Positions 4,607 to 7,368 of a stretch of DNA of 7,368 nt are shown here, piece by piece (within the stretch, counting starts at the first letter, position 1; each line of letters opens with the position of its first letter). The stretch covers positions 1 to 7,368 of the forward strand of contig DWUW01000101.1 of NCBI GenBank assembly GCA_019120525.1, given 5' to 3'. Source of the DNA: Candidatus Eisenbergiella stercorigallinarum (lineage in GTDB: Bacteria > Bacillota > Clostridia > Lachnospirales > Lachnospiraceae). The notes beneath the pieces are model-generated. The model did no database searches. It worked only from the letters and a program-made list of their open reading frames with translations, and was not told where the DNA came from. The position numbers were made by a program, and so were the translations under genes.

Positions 4607-7368
4607 TCACCCCCGGATCTGGTCCAGAATGGCCGGATCCTTTATTTTTTTATCCTCCGCGAACAGAAGGATCTTGGAAAGGACCTCCGCGGTCTTCGGG
4701 TCGTCGTCCGCAAAGGGCAGAAAGATCCGGCCCCTCGCCTGGGAATGGACGGGCAGGACGGCGATCATGCCGAGGCCCTCGCCGTGGACGACGCCGGAAC
4801 CCAGATGGACGGAATAATCCGCCAGGCTTCCGCGGATCCTCGCGTGGGAACCGGCAAAGGATACGTTGGAAAGCTTCAGCAGGGAAACCAGCTCCTTCGC
4901 AAGGGCGGCGCGCATCTCCACGGTGGAGTGGCTCGCCTCCGGATCCACGCCGCCCGCATGGGCCACGCTCACGGCAAGGTCGATATCCCGCATGGTCTCG
5001 GAAAACAGAATGGGCGGGACGGACTCCAGCGCTTCAGCCTTTCCCGTGGTCCGGTCAAAGAAACGCACCTCCTCCAGAGTGGGCGCTTCTATATCCGCCG
5101 GAGAAAACCAGTCCGCCAGGGCGTACATGCGCACGATCAGATTTTCTCTGTAAAATACCTTCTGCAGACCTTCCTCATAATCCACGGTCCAGCCCCGGCT
5201 CCGCAGCAGGGCCACGGTCTTCTGCGGCTGCACCTGGTGGCCGGCGTAGCGTCTGGACAGGGTCCTTTCCTGCCGTTCCTCCTCCGTCAGCGGATAATAT
5301 TCCCGGAACACCTGCTTAAACGGCTGCTTCCTCTTTTTCTCATAAAGCAGATGCATGGCCTGCGCCCACTCCCCGGCGGCGATCAGATCATGGGGATGGG
5401 CCACCCGCAGCTTCGCATCCGCCGGAAGGGCATGAAGCTCTCCCCGGATATCCGTCAGCGTCAGCCCGGCTTCATTTTTTCCCGGGAAACCGGCTTTTCC
5501 GCCCTCTTCCGGGATCCAGAGCAGGGCGGACACCTGCGGAGCCAGGACGGGATTCTCCAGGATCTTTTCCAGCTCATCCCTCTGAAAAACTGTCTGCTCC
5601 GTCATCGCCCGCTCCAGCGTTTCCACGGCCCGGCGCTTCTGCTCCTTCAGCTCCTTTACCGTCTCCTTCATCTCAAGGACGGTCTCGTCCTTATTCAGGG
5701 CCTTCGGCAGGGTTTTCAGGGTTTTTCCGTTCTTTTGGACAGCAAGAGAAGCGTTCCCCTCCGCATCGATGCTAAGGCGCAGCAGCACGCCGTCCGCGCC
5801 GGGGGCAGGCGTACCCGGCGCGACGCCGTCAAAGAAGGGCGCAAGCTCCTTCATCTTTTCGCTTTCCAGATACCAGGTCATCCGGTTCACATCCATAAAG
5901 CCCGTGGTGAGGGCCAGATTCTCCATCGCCGTCAGGACAGCCTTTCTTTCGCTCTCGCGTCTCTGCGCGCCGAACTGTCTGCTTTCCTTCAGGAAGCGCT
6001 GAATGAATTCGTACCGCCTCAGAGCCTCCCTGCGGTCGCCCCCGGCGATGGGGATCAGCGGATAGCAGCGCAGCTTTTCCTGGTTCCTCTTTTCCCCGAT
6101 CTCCTTCTCCAGCTCGCCCGCATCCAGCTTTCCCAGGACCGCGTCCGCATACAGCTGGGAGCGCCGGTGGGCGCTGCTCCCGGAAGTGATATATTTGGCG
6201 GACTGGTAAAGGATGTGAAAACGCTTTTCTCCCAGCTGCCCGTACGCCGTAAGGAACCAGTCCCGGTCAAAAGCGCCGTCGTTGAACCGCTGCGGGCTGA
6301 TGGGCGAATACAGGGCGACCTCCGTTTCCTTTTCCGCGGAAAAGGTCTCGTTGATATGGGCCTGGAAAAACCAGACGCCCTTCTTCAGCCCCGGCCAGCC
6401 CAGGATCTGCTCCGCAAGGCCCGCCCACTGGGGCGCGTACATGGCCGCCTCCGCCAGGCGCTTTTCCCCGATGTCCGTGGCGGCAAGCAGCTCCTTCAGC
6501 TTCTGCGGGCTGTCCTCCTTCGCCGGATAACAGCGCTTCAGCAGACGGCTGAGCACGGCCCGCTTGGTGGTATCCGAAGAATAGAGATAGCCCCGGAAAA
6601 AAGGCTCCTTCCCCAGCGCCGCCAGAAGGCCGCAGAAATACTCCGCCCCTTCAAACCGTTCGATGGCACGGGCGGCAGGCGTGAGAGGGGTGGGAAGCTC
6701 TCCCCGCTTCTCTTCCACCTCCACGATGCGCCGCACCGCGGCGCAGACCACCTCCTGCGCCCAGTCCCAGGTCTCCAGAAGCCTCTTTCCTCTGCCGTGA
6801 AACTTCGCCGGCGCGGTGAGCATGCCGATATCCCCGGCTGCGTTGCTTCCCACAAGCAGCCTCTGATACAGCGCCTCCGCCGGAAGCAGCTGCTCTTCGC
6901 AGGCGCGGAAAAAATCTTCCACCTGCAGGCCCTCCTGCACAGGCGTCTGCATCTGCCTCTCCAGCGCGTACTCGAACCGGAACCAGGCCCGGAAGTCCTC
7001 CGGCCTTTCGGCCGTTTTCTTCAGAATGCGCCGCCAGAAGCCGGCCATCCGGTGGTTGAGAGGAAAATCATTCCTTCTTCCCTGCCAGACGACAGCCTTT
7101 TCCTGATCGGTCTCCAAATATTTCCGGCTGAGATTTTCCCGGCCGATCAGCTCCACCGCGCACCGGTAGCAGCGAAAGGCTGCGGGGAATACCTCTTTCG
7201 GCGAAAAGATCTGCACAAGAAGGGCGGCCACATCCATCATCTGCCAGTAGCGCGCCTGATAGATGCCGTAGGCCGCAGTGTGATAATCGGGCGCGAACCG
7301 GCTCTCCGTATCCGCGAACCAAGCCGCCGTCGCTGCCCGGTACACATAGGGGCTGTTCCAGCGGCAGG
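4607..7368 (-). CDS. Large DUF4132-family protein, 5' end cut by window edge
   Basis: At least 919 residues are visible and the frame is open through the right edge (residues such as RWNSPYV precede the first in-window GTG at 7345), so the true start lies outside. Counting from that GTG, recognisable DUF4132-family segments are KYITSGSSAHRRSQLYADA near 383, RYEFIQRFLKESRQFGAQRR near 444, HPHDLIAAGEW near 650, QPFKQVFREYYPL near 675 and SRRYAGHQVQP near 697. The most conserved tail runs from 783 (MRDIDLAVSVAHAGGVDPEA) through VHLGSGVVH at 846 to PVHSQARGRIFLPFADDDPK and DPAILDQI. A helical, charged linker of coiled-coil type lies around 545-600. I see no signal peptide or membrane segment in the visible part. 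Some relatives carry WGR domains or are called MolR/YehI-like, but no biochemical function is established to my knowledge. It converges on hydF with 6 bp between stops. A role in hydrogenase biology cannot be inferred from this arrangement. Confidence 0.9.
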   Translation of the reverse strand, partial: CRWNSPYVYRAATAAWFADTESRFAPDYHTAAYGIYQARYWQMMDVAALLVQIFSPKEVFPAAFRCYRCAVELIGRENLSRKYLETDQEKAVVWQGRRNDFPLNHRMAGFWRRILKKTAERPEDFRAWFRFEYALERQMQTPVQEGLQVEDFFRACEEQLLPAEALYQRLLVGSNAAGDIGMLTAPAKFHGRGKRLLETWDWAQEVVCAAVRRIVEVEEKRGELPTPLTPAARAIERFEGAEYFCGLLAALGKEPFFRGYLYSSDTTKRAVLSRLLKRCYPAKEDSPQKLKELLAATDIGEKRLAEAAMYAPQWAGLAEQILGWPGLKKGVWFFQAHINETFSAEKETEVALYSPISPQRFNDGAFDRDWFLTAYGQLGEKRFHILYQSAKYITSGSSAHRRSQLYADAVLGKLDAGELEKEIGEKRNQEKLRCYPLIPIAGGDRREALRRYEFIQRFLKESRQFGAQRRESERKAVLTAMENLALTTGFMDVNRMTWYLESEKMKELAPFFDGVAPGTPAPGADGVLLRLSIDAEGNASLAVQKNGKTLKTLPKALNKDETVLEMKETVKELKEQKRRAVETLERAMTEQTVFQRDELEKILENPVLAPQVSALLWIPEEGGKAGFPGKNEAGLTLTDIRGELHALPADAKLRVAHPHDLIAAGEWAQAMHLLYEKKRKQPFKQVFREYYPLTEEERQERTLSRRYAGHQVQPQKTVALLRSRGWTVDYEEGLQKVFYRENLIVRMYALADWFSPADIEAPTLEEVRFFDRTTGKAEALESVPPILFSETMRDIDLAVSVAHAGGVDPEASHSTVEMRAALAKELVSLLKLSNVSFAGSHARIRGSLADYSVHLGSGVVHGEGLGMIAVLPVHSQARGRIFLPFADDDPKTAEVLSKILLFAEDKKIKDPAILDQIRG
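4615..4652 (+). terminator. hyd operon terminator inside the DUF4132 gene end
   Basis: GGATCTGGTC at 4615-4624 pairs with GGCCGGATCC at 4631-4640 (10 bp including two G-U wobbles, 6-nt loop CAGAAT), followed by a T-rich tract at 4641-4652 (TTTATTTTTTTA). It begins 14 nt after the hydF stop and fits a rho-independent terminator for the plus-strand operon. The same bases encode, on the minus strand, the conserved C-terminal residues of the DUF4132 protein (about DPAILDQI, with the T-tract opposite KKIK). On the minus strand no T-run follows the hairpin, so it should not terminate that gene. Confidence 0.8.

Noticed and set aside
4593..4608. GAGAA/TTCTC mini-palindrome across both stop codons as a bidirectional terminator
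   Set aside because: A 5-bp AT-rich stem with no proper T-run on the minus strand is too weak. The hairpin at 4615-4640 explains plus-strand termination better.
7343..7345. GTG at 7345 as the start of the DUF4132 gene
   Set aside because: The frame continues to the window edge with protein-like residues, and no RBS precedes this GTG on the minus strand. The gene is simply truncated by the window.

Overview
The window carries the [FeFe]-hydrogenase maturation operon of an anaerobic, probably clostridial bacterium. The gene set (a TM1266-type small regulator, hydE, hydG, hydF), the G-rich Shine-Dalgarno sites, a textbook sigma-A promoter and U-tracted intrinsic terminators all suggest a Firmicute. 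The coding DNA is fairly GC-rich, so a high-GC member of the Clostridia such as a Lachnospiraceae relative is my guess. The structural hydrogenase gene hydA is not in the window.

Layout. Bases 1-447 hold no convincing long gene. They contain a doubtful 46-residue ORF on the minus strand (19-159), a near-perfect sigma-A promoter with an extended -10 on the plus strand (186-215), a folded leader of about 155 nt that ends in an intrinsic terminator (346-376), a second stem-loop (385-431), and then the RBS of the first gene. The plus-strand operon follows: TM1266-family protein (448-711), hydE (698-1759, overlapping by 14 bp), hydG (1822-3279) and hydF (3395-4600). A small hairpin lies in the hydE-hydG gap. 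A 31-bp tandem repeat begins inside the last codons of hydG and fills most of the hydG-hydF gap. A giant DUF4132-family gene runs convergently on the minus strand (4607 to beyond the right edge). Only 6 bp separate its stop from that of hydF, and the apparent intrinsic terminator of the hyd operon lies within its last codons.

How the genes work together. HydG cleaves tyrosine to supply CO and cyanide on iron. HydE is a radical SAM enzyme that acts on the HydG product on the way to the dithiomethylamine-bridged diiron unit. HydF, a GTPase and Fe-S scaffold, assembles the 2Fe precursor and delivers it to apo-HydA. The TM1266 protein is a small ACT/NikR-like protein that accompanies these genes and has no assigned biochemical role.

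The most interesting signal is the operon leader. The left arm and loop of its terminator are also complementary to an upstream segment (249-262 with 347-361), so the terminator and an antiterminator-like helix exclude each other. Together with internal helices this looks like a riboswitch or attenuator controlling hydrogenase maturation, or a free-standing small RNA. I cannot match it to a known RNA class by eye.
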